NCBI GenBank assembly: GCA_003158175.1
Contig: PMHJ01000042.1
Location: 1-50,473 of the forward strand
Length of the DNA: 50,473 nt
Direction of reading: 5' to 3'
DNA from: Candidatus Cybelea septentrionalis
Lineage (GTDB): Bacteria; Vulcanimicrobiota; Vulcanimicrobiia; Vulcanimicrobiales; Vulcanimicrobiaceae
Below, one piece after another: positions 8,098-16,389 of the stretch (positions within the stretch are counted from its first letter, which is position 1; every line of letters begins with the position of its first letter). A program made the translations under genes and the position numbers. A model generated the notes under the pieces. That model was not told the DNA's origin. It saw only the letters and a list, made by a program, of their open reading frames with translations, and made no database searches.

Positions 8098-9041
8098 ACT
8101 GGTGGCGCGGCGACGTTGGCGGCGAAAGCCTCCAGCTGCGCACGGTCGATGGCGCGTACGCGCCCGCGGTCGAGTTCGAGGGCGCCCGCGTTCTTGAGCC
8201 GTAGGAGCGCGCGCGCCGCCATGTCGCGTACTGTGCCCGCGGCGGCGGCGATCTGCGCTTGCGAGAGGTTCTCGACTCCCGGTAAGCCGGGCGCCATACC
8301 GACGGATGCGCGTGCGTATCCCAGCAAGAACTTGGCGACGCGCTGCAGCACGTGGGCAAAAGCCAGGTCGGCGATCGTGTCGATCGAGCGGCGCCGAGCT
8401 TGCGACGACGCGATCAAAAAGCCAAGTGCGAGCTCCGCGTCGCTGCGGGCGGCATGAATGATCGCTTCGCTGGGAAGCGTCACGATCGTCGCGTCGGTTA
8501 AAGCTTCGGCACGCGTCGTCGCGCCGCCGCCGTCGAAAGTCCCACTCTCATTGAGCGTGTCGTGCGTCAAGCGTTCGCCGATGGTGTGCGTCTTGCCGTC
8601 GGGCGAGAGTAACGTGTAAATCGCCTTGCCGGTCTTGACGATCCCGAGATACGGCCAGACCTCACCTTCGTCGAAAATGGTTTCCCCGGCTTTGTAGGTA
8701 CGCTCGCTCATCTGAGCGGCAAGCTCCTTGGTCGTGCTCGCCTTGGCAGAGGTAAACGCTGAGACGTAGGTCAGGAAGGCCTCGCCGTCGGCATTTTCAT
8801 CGATTCGTTCGAGGCGGACGGTCCACCGGTTGGCGCCGAGATTTCGCGCGTCCCAGGAGAAGCGTCCGGGACGCAGCTGCGCCATCTCGTTACGAAGTGA
8901 GCGCGGGTCGGTCTCTTCGGTAATCTCCAAAGCGCTTCCAATCGGAAGCTTATCGAAGGTTTCGAGTATCAGCGCGGTCCTGGTCGCAGGAAGGAGCGAT
9001 CGGGCATCGAGCGTGATCGAGGCGGGTCGGTTGATGGGCAT
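8094..9041 (-). CDS. DUF2249-CRP/FNR fusion transcriptional regulator
   Basis: A 315-residue cytosolic regulator with three parts. Residues about 8-75 match DUF2249 (LDARSL start, DPRSLRNEMAQLRPGRFSWD core). Residues about 110-205 form a cyclic-nucleotide-binding-like beta-roll (AGETIFDEGEVWPYLGIVKTGKAIYTLL). Residues about 245-300 form a CRP-type winged helix (LSQAQIAAAAGTVRDMAARALLRLKNAGAL). DUF2249 is usually a stand-alone or hemerythrin/nitrosative-stress-linked module, so the fusion suggests a redox or respiratory signal, which is inference. The four Cys of FNR-type sensors are absent. The gene is divergent from the thiolase with a 78-base gap that holds the 11-bp palindrome GCAAC-C-GTTGC at 9091-9101, a possible operator. 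Confidence 0.85.
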   Translation of the reverse strand: MPINRPASITLDARSLLPATRTALILETFDKLPIGSALEITEETDPRSLRNEMAQLRPGRFSWDARNLGANRWTVRLERIDENADGEAFLTYVSAFTSAKASTTKELAAQMSERTYKAGETIFDEGEVWPYLGIVKTGKAIYTLLSPDGKTHTIGERLTHDTLNESGTFDGGGATTRAEALTDATIVTLPSEAIIHAARSDAELALGFLIASSQARRRSIDTIADLAFAHVLQRVAKFLLGYARASVGMAPGLPGVENLSQAQIAAAAGTVRDMAARALLRLKNAGALELDRGRVRAIDRAQLEAFAANVAAPPV

Positions 9042-9090
9042 ACGCCGCCGGTCTTAGGGACGGTCGGCGACGGCGCCTGCCGGGACGCGT

Positions 9091-9101
9091 GCAACCGTTG
9101 C
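9091..9101. promoter_or_regulatory. Short palindrome in the divergent CRP-like regulator/thiolase gap
   Basis: GCAAC-C-GTTGC is a perfect 5+1+5 inverted repeat, 50 bases from the regulator start and 19 bases from the thiolase ATG. Its place in a divergent promoter region next to a CRP-family gene makes it a candidate operator. It is short and could be chance; it does not match the E. coli CRP consensus. Confidence 0.25.
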
Positions 9102-9119
9102 GGAATAGTGGCGGTCGAT

Positions 9120-10337
9120 ATGAGCGATTCTATGCAAGACAACGACATCGTCATTCTCGCCGGGGCCCGCACGCCGTTCGGCAATCTCGGCGGGGAACTG
9201 GCGAGCCTCACGGCCACGGACCTCGCTGTCGCGGCCGCCGAAGAGGCGATTGGGCGCAGCGGGGTCCGCAAGGAACAGATTGACGAAGTGGTTTTCGGCA
9301 ACGTCATTCAGAGCAGCGCCGATGCTATCTATCTCGCGCGCCACGTCGGACTGCGGACGGGGCTCCCGGTCGGCGTGCCTGCGCTCACGGTCAATCGGCT
9401 GTGCGGCTCGGGGCTGCAAGCGATTCTCTCGGCCGCGCAGTCCCTAACTCTCGGCAGCGCGAGTTACGCGTTGGCGGGTGGAACGGAGAATATGAGTCAA
9501 GCGCCCCACGTAGTACGCGGCGCTCGCCAAGGTTTCCGGCTGGGCCAGAACGTTGCATTTGAGGACTCGCTGTGGACGGCGCTCATCGATTCGTACGGCA
9601 ATACGCCGATGGCAATCACGGCTGAGAATCTCGCCAAGAAGTATGGCGTGTCTCGCGCGGAATGCGACGAGTTTGCGCTCGCGAGCCAGGAGCGCGCACT
9701 GGCAGCGCAGAGCAGCGGCTACTTCGCGCAGGAAATCGTGGGGGTCGATGTTCCGGGGCCGAAAGGCACGACCGTACGCGTTGAAAAAGACGAAGGGCCG
9801 CGCTCCGGCTTAACGATGGAAAAACTCGGCAAACTGCCCGCGCGCTTCGTTAAGGACGGCGTCGTAACGCCCGGAAACGCCAGCGGAATTACCGATGGTG
9901 CGGCGGCGGTGGTCCTCACGACGGTAAAGCGCGCGCGCGAAGACGGTCTGCAATGGATGGGACGACTGGTCTCCGCCGGCGTCGTCGGCGTCGATCCGTC
10001 CATCATGGGGATCGGTCCCGCGTTTGCGATTCCGAAAGCGCTGGAACGGGGCGGGATCGGCGCCGACGACGTAGCCGTCATGGAAATCAACGAGGCCTTT
10101 GCGCCGCAGGTCATCGCATGTCTGCGCGAGATGGGTGCTTCGGCAGGCGCGGCACAGGCTAAGACATTGAATCCGAACGGCGGCGCGATTGCGCTCGGCC
10201 ATCCGCTGGGCGCTTCGGGTGCGCGGCTTGCAATCACGGCGCTTCACGAGCTGCGCCGGCGCGGCGGCGGCTATGCCATCGCGTCGGCATGCATCGGCGG
10301 CGGCCAAGGCATCGCAGCTCTTTTCCGCTCGGAGTAG
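9120..10337 (+). CDS. Acetyl-CoA C-acyltransferase (thiolase)
   Basis: A 405-residue thiolase that condenses two acyl-CoA units or cleaves 3-ketoacyl-CoA. The catalytic residues are all present: nucleophilic Cys95 in NRLCGSG, the NEAFAPQ loop, His361 in GHPLGASG and Cys391 in ASACIGGGQG. Size and the AGGTENMSQAPH block fit acetyl-CoA acetyltransferase/beta-ketothiolase. ATG 9120 was preferred over GTG 9108 because conserved sequence starts only at DIVILAGARTPFG; neither has a strong ribosome site. An enoyl-CoA hydratase lies about 0.5 kb downstream on the other strand, which suggests fatty-acid or polyhydroxyalkanoate-type acyl-CoA metabolism. Confidence 0.93.
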   Translation: MSDSMQDNDIVILAGARTPFGNLGGELASLTATDLAVAAAEEAIGRSGVRKEQIDEVVFGNVIQSSADAIYLARHVGLRTGLPVGVPALTVNRLCGSGLQAILSAAQSLTLGSASYALAGGTENMSQAPHVVRGARQGFRLGQNVAFEDSLWTALIDSYGNTPMAITAENLAKKYGVSRAECDEFALASQERALAAQSSGYFAQEIVGVDVPGPKGTTVRVEKDEGPRSGLTMEKLGKLPARFVKDGVVTPGNASGITDGAAAVVLTTVKRAREDGLQWMGRLVSAGVVGVDPSIMGIGPAFAIPKALERGGIGADDVAVMEINEAFAPQVIACLREMGASAGAAQAKTLNPNGGAIALGHPLGASGARLAITALHELRRRGGGYAIASACIGGGQGIAALFRSE

Positions 10338-10371
10338 CGCCTCGCCGCAGAAACTCTTCACCGCCGGACGG

Positions 10372-10863
10372 TTGTGGGATCTCCTCGCGGCGCTGGTAAT
10401 CGTTTTCGTAATCTGGGAGATCTTCGTCGCGCCGCGCTCGTTTGAGGCCGCCGGGACGCATCCCGCGCCCGCCGCGATTTACCAGCGCTTGGACGGCGAC
10501 GCCTTCCGCGTCGCCGACGCGCGCGGCCGCGTGCTCTTCCTCGACTTTTACGCGACTTGGTGCGAGCCGTGCAAGCTGGAGCTGCCGCTGGTGGAGGCGT
10601 GGTCGCGAGCGCATCCCGAGGCGGCGGTCGTGCCGGTCGACGTAGGCGAAGTGCGATCGATCGCAGTTACATTCGCGCGGCGGTACCGCTTACAAAGCGT
10701 CGCGCTGGATCCGAAGGGCAGCGCGCGGCCGCTCTTTGCCGTGCAAGGCTTTCCGACGATCGTCGTGATCGACCGCAACGGCTTCATCCGGGCGAAATGG
10801 GAAGGCCTCAACCCAGCGATCGGACTCGCGATGAACCACGCGCTGTCGTCGTTCGAGCGTTAG
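10372..10863 (+). CDS. Membrane-anchored thioredoxin-like (TlpA/ResA-type) protein
   Basis: About 163 residues: one N-terminal membrane anchor (residues 3-20), a short linker, then a thioredoxin fold with the redox pair WCEPC (Cys64, Cys67) and the cis-Pro block GFPTIVVID. Such proteins reduce disulfides outside the membrane, for example in cytochrome c or envelope protein maturation. The frame is open back into the thiolase gene. The only start after the thiolase stop is TTG 10372, immediately before the anchor, and it has no convincing ribosome site. ATG 10273 would overlap the thiolase by 65 bases. It converges on the enoyl-CoA hydratase with a 4-base overlap. Confidence 0.82.
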   Translation: MWDLLAALVIVFVIWEIFVAPRSFEAAGTHPAPAAIYQRLDGDAFRVADARGRVLFLDFYATWCEPCKLELPLVEAWSRAHPEAAVVPVDVGEVRSIAVTFARRYRLQSVALDPKGSARPLFAVQGFPTIVVIDRNGFIRAKWEGLNPAIGLAMNHALSSFER

Positions 10864-11645
10864 CGGCCCGTCCAGGCGGGCTTGCGCTTTTCCAGGAACG
10901 CGCTGGTGCCTTCTTTGATGTCATCGGTGTCGACGAGCGAGCCGAACTCGAGCGCTTCCAGTTCCAGCGCATCGTCGATTGAAAGATGCGCGCCGTTGTT
11001 GATCACGCGCTTGCAGGCGGCGATGGCTAAGGGAGCCTTGGACGCGACGAGCGTCGCAATCCGCCTCGCCTCGTTCATCAGCTCGGCGGCGGGGACGACG
11101 CGAGTCACCAAACCGATCCGTAACGCTTCCGGCGCATCGATGATTTCGCCCGTTAAACAGAGATGCATCGCCACGCCTTTGCCGGCGAGCCGCGTCAAAC
11201 GTTGCGAACCGCCGTAACCCGGTATCAATCCGAGGTTGACCTCCGGCTGCCCGAACTTCGCGTTCTCGCTTGCGATGCGTATGTCGCCGGCCATCGCAAG
11301 CTCGCAGCCGCCGCCGAGTGCGAATCCATTGATCGCCATCATGACCGGTTTGCCGAGACGCTCGATCTGACGCGTGACGGCCTGCCCGGTGCGGGCCTTC
11401 TCGGCTCCCGAGCCGGCCGAAGCCAATGCGTTGAGCTCGGAGATGTCCGCTCCCGCGGCGAAGGCTTTCTCTCCCGCGCCGGTGATGACGACGACGCGGA
11501 CCTTGTCGTCGCGCTCCATGTCGTGCAACGCCGTTGAGAGCTCGTCCAAGAGCCGTGTGCGCAACGCATTGAGAACGCTTGGACGGTTAAGCGTAATAAA
11601 GCCAAGCGGCTCTTCGACCGCGACGAGGATGTCTTCAAATGGCAT
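10860..11645 (-). CDS. Enoyl-CoA hydratase/isomerase (crotonase family)
   Basis: A 261-residue crotonase-fold enzyme that hydrates 2-enoyl-CoA in beta-oxidation or a related acyl-CoA pathway. The oxyanion-hole segments AAGADISEL (about 64-71) and GFALGGGCELA (107-117) are intact. Both catalytic glutamates are present: Glu115 in GGCELA and Glu135 in FGQPEVNLG. This supports hydratase rather than isomerase-only activity. The ATG at 11645 is preceded by AAGG at suitable distance, and the length is the standard one. It points toward the thioredoxin-like gene and is divergent from phoU. Confidence 0.92.
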   Translation of the reverse strand: MPFEDILVAVEEPLGFITLNRPSVLNALRTRLLDELSTALHDMERDDKVRVVVITGAGEKAFAAGADISELNALASAGSGAEKARTGQAVTRQIERLGKPVMMAINGFALGGGCELAMAGDIRIASENAKFGQPEVNLGLIPGYGGSQRLTRLAGKGVAMHLCLTGEIIDAPEALRIGLVTRVVPAAELMNEARRIATLVASKAPLAIAACKRVINNGAHLSIDDALELEALEFGSLVDTDDIKEGTSAFLEKRKPAWTGR

Positions 11646-11745
11646 GTTTAACCTTATGATTTGATAAAGGACGCAGGTTCCTTCGTTGGATTGCGCGGAA
11701 GTGCCCCCTTGCCATACTTGTGGTCTATTTTCATGGGAGGTGAGG

Positions 11746-12387
11746 GTGCCGGTGCGCACAGCGTATCACGAGGCATTAGAGGGAACCCGGCTCGACGTCG
11801 TTCGCCTTGGCGCGCTGGTGAGCGATGCGATCCGCGTCGCGGTGGACGCACTCGACCATCGCGATGCCGCGTCGGGGGCGCGTGTCGTCGCCGGAGACGA
11901 CGCCATTGACGATCTTCGCCGGCGCATCGAGGCGCATTGCATCGAGCTTATTTGGAGGCAGCAGCCGGTCGCGGGCGAGCTGCGCGAGATTGCCGCCATG
12001 CTGGAGATCGCCACCGATCTCGAGCGCGTCGGCGATTATGCCGTCGACATTTCGAAGAACGCCATCAAACTCTCGGATCAGCCGATGCGACCCCAAAAGG
12101 TCGAAATCGATCGCATCGCGAGCGTCGCACACGGGTTGCTGATCGATGCCATGCGCGCCTACACCGAGCGAGATCCCAACCTGGCAAGTATCGTCATCGA
12201 CCGGGACGACGAGGTGGATAAGCTCTACAAGCGCAGCATCAAGCTGCTGCAATCGGAGATGCGCGCCGATCCGGAGATCGTACGTCCCGGAACGCGTTAT
12301 CTCTTCGTCCTCGCTTCGCTCGAGCGCGTGGGCGACCGTGCCGGCAATATCGCGTGGCACACGAAGGACATGATCGGCGCGGAGTGA
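11746..12387 (+). CDS. phoU: PhoU-family phosphate signalling protein
   Basis: About 213 residues with the two PhoU helical repeats, each with the acidic metal-binding signature: IATDLERVGDYAVDI in the first half and LASLERVGDRAGNIA near the C-terminus. PhoU restrains the Pst phosphate transporter/PhoR signalling complex at the membrane's inner face. No pst or pho genes are visible nearby, so its partner lies elsewhere. The start was set at GTG 11746 because GGAGG ends 5 bases upstream; GTG 11752 is an alternative with longer spacing. The stop overlaps the aminotransferase start as GTGA. Confidence 0.88.
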   Translation: MPVRTAYHEALEGTRLDVVRLGALVSDAIRVAVDALDHRDAASGARVVAGDDAIDDLRRRIEAHCIELIWRQQPVAGELREIAAMLEIATDLERVGDYAVDISKNAIKLSDQPMRPQKVEIDRIASVAHGLLIDAMRAYTERDPNLASIVIDRDDEVDKLYKRSIKLLQSEMRADPEIVRPGTRYLFVLASLERVGDRAGNIAWHTKDMIGAE

Positions 12388-13532
12388 GCACCCCCCTTAC
12401 TCGCAACGAGTTTGGAGTCACGCAACAGTACGTCTATTTAAATCACGCCGCCGCCGGTGTGCTCCCTGCCTCCACGGTAGCGGCGATCGAGCAGTTCCTT
12501 CACGCGCACGCCACCGCGGGCGTTCTCGGCACTTTTCCGTACGATCTCCAGATGACCGAGTATCGTTCGAAGATCGGTGCCTTCATCGGAGCGAGCGGAT
12601 CTGAGATCGCAACGCTCCTCAATACCGGCGCCGGCGCGAATACGGTCGCGCTCGGCATCGACTGGAAGCCTGCGGACGAAGTCGTGCTCTGCGACAACGA
12701 GTTTCCCGCCAACGTGATTCCGTGGCTCGGATTGCGTCGTCGTGGGGTCGACGTGCGGTTCATCTCCACGAGAGAGGAACGGTTGACGCCCGAGCGTTTG
12801 AGGCGGGAGCTCTCGCCGCGAACGCGCGTCGTCGCACTGTCGTGGGTTTCGTATGCCGACGGCTATCGTCACGACTTAGCGGGTTTGGCGGCGGTGGCGC
12901 ACGAAGCGGACGCGCTGCTCTGCGTGGATGCCATTCAAGGGCTGGGCGTTTTCCCGCTCGACGTGCATGCCCTCGGTGTCGATGCTTTGTACGCGGGCGC
13001 GGGAAAGTGGATGCTCGGTTTGCACGGGGCCGCATTTCTGTACGTGAGCCACGGTCTCGCCGAACGCTTGGAAGTTGCGATGCCGGGTTGGCGCTCGCTC
13101 GCGGACATGTGGGACTTTCACAACTACGAGCAGCCTTTCTCGCCGGAGGTTCTTCGCTTTGAAAGTGGGACTCCCAACTTGGTGGGAACGCTCTCGCTCG
13201 TTTGCGCGATCGATCTCTTCGAACGCAGCGGGCGACGGGCCATTGCGGAGCACGTTCTAGGCTTGACCGACCGGCTTTGTGAAGGACTTGCGGCTCTCGA
13301 TGCAGAGTTCTCCACGCTGCGTGGACAAAGTTGCTCTTCAGGAATCGTTACTTTCAGTATCCCCGGCCTCGACAGCATCGTGCTTGGACGAGTGCTGGAA
13401 AGCCAAGGAATCGTGACGACCTATCGGACGAGCGGGATCAGGGTCTCGCCGCATGGCTATAATACGGCCGAAGAGATCGACGTTATGGTAAACGCGGTCG
13501 CGCGTCAGGCGCGCGCGAAGGTACCGGCCTAA
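12384..13532 (+). CDS. Class V aminotransferase (PLP enzyme; cysteine desulfurase / isopenicillin N epimerase-like)
   Basis: A 382-residue fold-type I PLP enzyme. The order fits the family: VYLNHAAAG near the N-terminus, TGAGANTVALG for phosphate binding, WVSYADGYRHDL, then CVDAIQGLGVFP and the PLP lysine Lys208 in GAGKWMLG, and FESGTPNLVG in the small domain. No cysteine-rich mobile loop typical of IscS is obvious, so desulfurase activity is not assured; the substrate is unknown. The GTG start overlaps the phoU stop by 4 bases (GTGA), indicating translational coupling. The phoU pairing does not by itself suggest a shared function. Confidence 0.85.
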   Translation: MSTPLTRNEFGVTQQYVYLNHAAAGVLPASTVAAIEQFLHAHATAGVLGTFPYDLQMTEYRSKIGAFIGASGSEIATLLNTGAGANTVALGIDWKPADEVVLCDNEFPANVIPWLGLRRRGVDVRFISTREERLTPERLRRELSPRTRVVALSWVSYADGYRHDLAGLAAVAHEADALLCVDAIQGLGVFPLDVHALGVDALYAGAGKWMLGLHGAAFLYVSHGLAERLEVAMPGWRSLADMWDFHNYEQPFSPEVLRFESGTPNLVGTLSLVCAIDLFERSGRRAIAEHVLGLTDRLCEGLAALDAEFSTLRGQSCSSGIVTFSIPGLDSIVLGRVLESQGIVTTYRTSGIRVSPHGYNTAEEIDVMVNAVARQARAKVPA

Positions 13533-13535
13533 GCG

Positions 13536-14189
13536 TTGATAGCGGCATGCGTGCTCGCGCTGGTCGCGGCGACCGCTGCGTTTCCGGCATCCGGTGCGTA
13601 CAACTACACTGCTTCGATGAGCGGACAACCGATTGGGCAGTGGAACGTGACCGTCAAACGGGACGGTTCGACCGAGATCGACGAGAACTCGTGGGCGTCG
13701 GTCATGGGGATGACGCTTTCGGCGAAGGCCACGCTCGCGCTAGGCTCGGATCTTTCGCCGACGAGATATACGGGCAACTATCTGGCGGCCGGTCAGAGCG
13801 TCAACGTTACCGTCGCACTCGCCGGGGCCTCCGCGACGATCACCGGCACCCAGAGCCAGTCTGCCCGCACGCTGGCGCTCGGGACGGATACGCATCATTT
13901 CGTAGTGATCGAACCGGGCTTACTCGCGGGTCTCTTTGCGCTCCCGGCGCAGCTTGCGTCGTGGAATGAGTCGACCGTGACGTGGCTTTCGCCGGTTACC
14001 GGCACGGCGCAGCCGCTGACGAAAGACTCGGCAGCGCCGCCTGCGCGACCGGCCGGCGTTCCCGCCCAAGATGTCGAGCTCTCACTGACGGGTCAGATTC
14101 CGGTCACGATGTGGTACGACCCCGTCACCTTCGTACCGGATCGCATCGAGGTTCCGTCGCAGCACACGATCCTTACCCGCGTGCGCTAG
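13536..14189 (+). CDS. Secreted protein of unknown function
   Basis: A 217-residue protein with a signal peptide (about residues 1-20, ending FPASGA) and a beta-rich mature part. Alternating Thr/Val strands run through GQWNVTVKRDGSTEIDENSW and LALGSDLSPTRYTGNY. There are no cysteines apart from one in the signal region, and no catalytic motif I can recognise. The pattern (a flag comparing a natural and a modified strand set, then a final VPDRIEVPSQH) recalls DUF-type lipid-binding or outer-membrane-associated barrels, but this is a guess. The TTG start lies 3 bases after the aminotransferase; GTG 13551 would shorten the signal peptide. Confidence 0.6.
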   Translation: MIAACVLALVAATAAFPASGAYNYTASMSGQPIGQWNVTVKRDGSTEIDENSWASVMGMTLSAKATLALGSDLSPTRYTGNYLAAGQSVNVTVALAGASATITGTQSQSARTLALGTDTHHFVVIEPGLLAGLFALPAQLASWNESTVTWLSPVTGTAQPLTKDSAAPPARPAGVPAQDVELSLTGQIPVTMWYDPVTFVPDRIEVPSQHTILTRVR

Positions 14190-14215
14190 GCGCCAGCGCC
14201 ATCCGTCACCCTCCG

Positions 14216-14254
14216 ATTGTCATCCTGACGTCGGCGCTCACATTGGATGACAAT
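14216..14254. repeat. Intergenic hairpin, candidate bidirectional terminator
   Basis: ATTGTCATCC (14216-14225) and GGATGACAAT (14245-14254) form a perfect 10-bp stem with a 19-base loop between two convergent genes. There is no T-run, so a standard intrinsic terminator is not shown. A hairpin with the same loop size occurs at 41770-41804, also between convergent genes. Confidence 0.55.
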
Positions 14255-14272
14255 GGACTCAGACGAGATAGC

Positions 14273-14809
14273 CTAGGGAACGACTCGGAACTGCGCCGGC
14301 TCGAGGCCTTTTACGGCTTGGGATTCGAGCGGCAAATCGCGTAACAGTCGTTCGAGCACACCGAGCGTGCCGCGATGTGCGACGACGAGCCAACGCAGTG
14401 GGCGACGCAACGTTTCGACGACGGGTCGCAGCCGCTGCGCAACGTCCGAAAAGCTCTCGCCCTGCGGCGGCCGGAAATGCACGGGATCGCTCCGTCGCTG
14501 CGCGAGCCCGGAGGGATCGTTGGCCTGCACCCATTCCGGCGTCTCGCCCTCCCAGGTGCCGAAATCGATCTCACGCAGAGCTGCGTCAATCTCGAATGGA
14601 GCTTGCGGGGCGACGATCTCGCGCGTCTCCAGACAGCGTCGCATCGGACTCACTAAGCAGCGCTCAAAATCGAAGGCTTCCAACTCGATTTGAAGTTCCC
14701 GGCATTGCGCGATGCCCAGCGGGCTCAGCGGCACGTCCGTTCGGGAGAGAAAGCGTCCCGCGAGGTTACTTTCGGTGACGCCGTGACGACAGAGAACGAT
14801 CTCGCGCAA
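14273..14809 (-). CDS. Histidine phosphatase (phosphoglycerate mutase-like)
   Basis: A 178-residue histidine-phosphatase-superfamily protein. The catalytic RHG motif is LCRHGVTESN at residues 7-16. The supporting motifs SPMRRCLET (about 54-62), the acidic REIDFGTWEGE (about 85-95) and the second His in VVAHRGTLG near 143 are all present. Members dephosphorylate sugars or small metabolites (cobalamin phosphatase CobC, GpmB-like); the substrate here is unknown. The start is TTG, 7 bases after the stop of the ATP-grasp-like gene on the same strand, so the two are very likely one transcript. Confidence 0.87.
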   Translation of the reverse strand: MREIVLCRHGVTESNLAGRFLSRTDVPLSPLGIAQCRELQIELEAFDFERCLVSPMRRCLETREIVAPQAPFEIDAALREIDFGTWEGETPEWVQANDPSGLAQRRSDPVHFRPPQGESFSDVAQRLRPVVETLRRPLRWLVVAHRGTLGVLERLLRDLPLESQAVKGLEPAQFRVVP

Positions 14810-14816
14810 GGGCGTC

Positions 14817-16256
14817 TTATGATGCGGTACGTTCGCGCAAAATCGAGGAGGTCATGACGGCGTCGGTCATGCCGTGAATGAGCTTTTTGTCGGCCGGGGC
14901 AATCGTCGCCAAGATGCCTCCGAGCACGACGCTCTCCTCGCCCGTCACGAAGTAGTAGGGGCAAAGACGAACGCGGCCGTCGTACTCGCGAATCTCGTCG
15001 CGGTCCCGATCGAAGTAGCTCTGTCGAATCAACTTGCCTTTGTGAAATCGCTGAAGCACGTAGGGCGTCCGGTCGAACGACGTCAAGGCTACTTCGATGG
15101 CGGAAGTCCACTCCTCTCGTGTCAGGTCGTCCCCGATCTTGACGCCGCGCGAGCCCCAGGCTAGCTGCGAGAAGCCCGACGGTTTGATCACATACCCGCG
15201 CTCGCTCTTTGGAAGGGCGGTTAGCTGACGAAAATCCGAGACCGGAGCGCCGCCGGCCTCTAAGCGCGCGATCACGCCTTCCGGCGGCATCGGGCGCGGG
15301 TCCATCACCCAGGTTTGAGGAAAAATTTGGAGGAGCCGTTCGAAGACGTCGGCACCCAGTTCGCTGCGCCACGCGGCAGAGAGTGCGTGGTGGTGCAGCA
15401 GCGCGAACGCCAGTTTTTCTTCGAGCGACGCTTTGGGCGCGGGCACGATTCGCACTCGATTGTGACGAGCGGCGTAGAGCATCAGTTCTTGCTTGGGCAC
15501 GTTGAACAAATCGAAGAGTTCGAAGTTGCGATAGAGCGCGTCGAGCCGCGCCTCGCGGCCGTCATCGTGGCGAATGAACAGGCCCTCTTCGCTAAACGTG
15601 ACCTCTTGCGGAGCGCGCACCCACGCGTCGGCAAAACCCAACCGGCGCAGCGCGTCGGCCAGCCACGACATCTCGTTGCGGTAATCCGCGGATTCCTCGG
15701 ATACCACGATCGCGACGGTCGGATGCTCGACGCCGGTTACGTGGCGCAACATCGCGGCAAAGCCGGCCGGAATACCGTGGTCGCCGCCGGCACTCTCGAG
15801 GCCAAGTTGACAGTACGCTTCCGTCATCGCGCCGAGAAAACCCATTCCGCCGGGGATGCTGTCGAGTTCCGTCGCGGTAAAACCATCTGCGGTGATGATG
15901 AGGTCGGGGCGGATTACGCCCGGAACGTCTTGCTTGAAACGGTTCTGGCGTCCTAACTTGACAATCTGCTCCGGCTTCCCTTGGTCGAGATATTCCGCAA
16001 TGAAGGCAGGCGCCGTTCCGCGGACGCTGCGATTATAGAGATTGTTGAGCGAGCGATAGAAGCGAAGGAGATCGCTACCGAGGCTTTCGATCGCGTCGAG
16101 TTGCTCCTTGGACAATGCGAACGGCTCGGGGCTGACGCGCCATGCGATACGATCGGCTTCGTCTTGAACCCGGAAGAGACCGGGCGGTATCGTCTCGTAA
16201 AGGTGGTGCGCTTGCTCGCGAGCCGTGAGGTTCGGAATGGTTGCCGTACAAGGCAT
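14817..16256 (-). CDS. Uncharacterised ATP-grasp-like protein
   Basis: A 479-residue cytosolic protein I cannot assign to a named enzyme. Two blocks suggest an ATP-grasp-type ligase. RPDLIITADGFTATELDSIP near residues 115-135 precedes GGMGFLGAMTEAY. Later, near 350-370, GYVIKPSGFSQLAWGSRGV resembles the lysine-plus-glycine-rich nucleotide loop, followed by VLQRFHKGKLI. It lacks a signal peptide and membrane segments. The phosphatase gene follows within 8 bases, so the pair may make and then dephosphorylate a product, which is inference. The ATG at 16256 is preceded by a 133-base gap. Glutathionylspermidine-synthase-like enzymes are a possible comparison. Confidence 0.6.
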   Translation of the reverse strand: MPCTATIPNLTAREQAHHLYETIPPGLFRVQDEADRIAWRVSPEPFALSKEQLDAIESLGSDLLRFYRSLNNLYNRSVRGTAPAFIAEYLDQGKPEQIVKLGRQNRFKQDVPGVIRPDLIITADGFTATELDSIPGGMGFLGAMTEAYCQLGLESAGGDHGIPAGFAAMLRHVTGVEHPTVAIVVSEESADYRNEMSWLADALRRLGFADAWVRAPQEVTFSEEGLFIRHDDGREARLDALYRNFELFDLFNVPKQELMLYAARHNRVRIVPAPKASLEEKLAFALLHHHALSAAWRSELGADVFERLLQIFPQTWVMDPRPMPPEGVIARLEAGGAPVSDFRQLTALPKSERGYVIKPSGFSQLAWGSRGVKIGDDLTREEWTSAIEVALTSFDRTPYVLQRFHKGKLIRQSYFDRDRDEIREYDGRVRLCPYYFVTGEESVVLGGILATIAPADKKLIHGMTDAVMTSSILRERTAS

Positions 16257-16389
16257 GGGGAAGCGAATTCTCCTCTAGCGACAGCCGTCGGGGATCTTGG
16301 AGCTACTATAGGCAATGTAGCGGCGGCGCATACTTTGCTCTAGAGCGGGCGAAGCGTCCTCACGGTTGCAGTTGGGAGCGGGCCGAGGC

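Noticed and set aside
11661-11720. Possible promoter between the enoyl-CoA hydratase and phoU (TTGATA, CATACT)
   Set aside because: The spacing between the boxes does not fit a sigma-70 promoter.
16257-16389. Candidate -10 box TATAGT on the minus strand before the ATP-grasp-like gene
   Set aside because: No supporting -35 at normal spacing, so I did not list it as a promoter.
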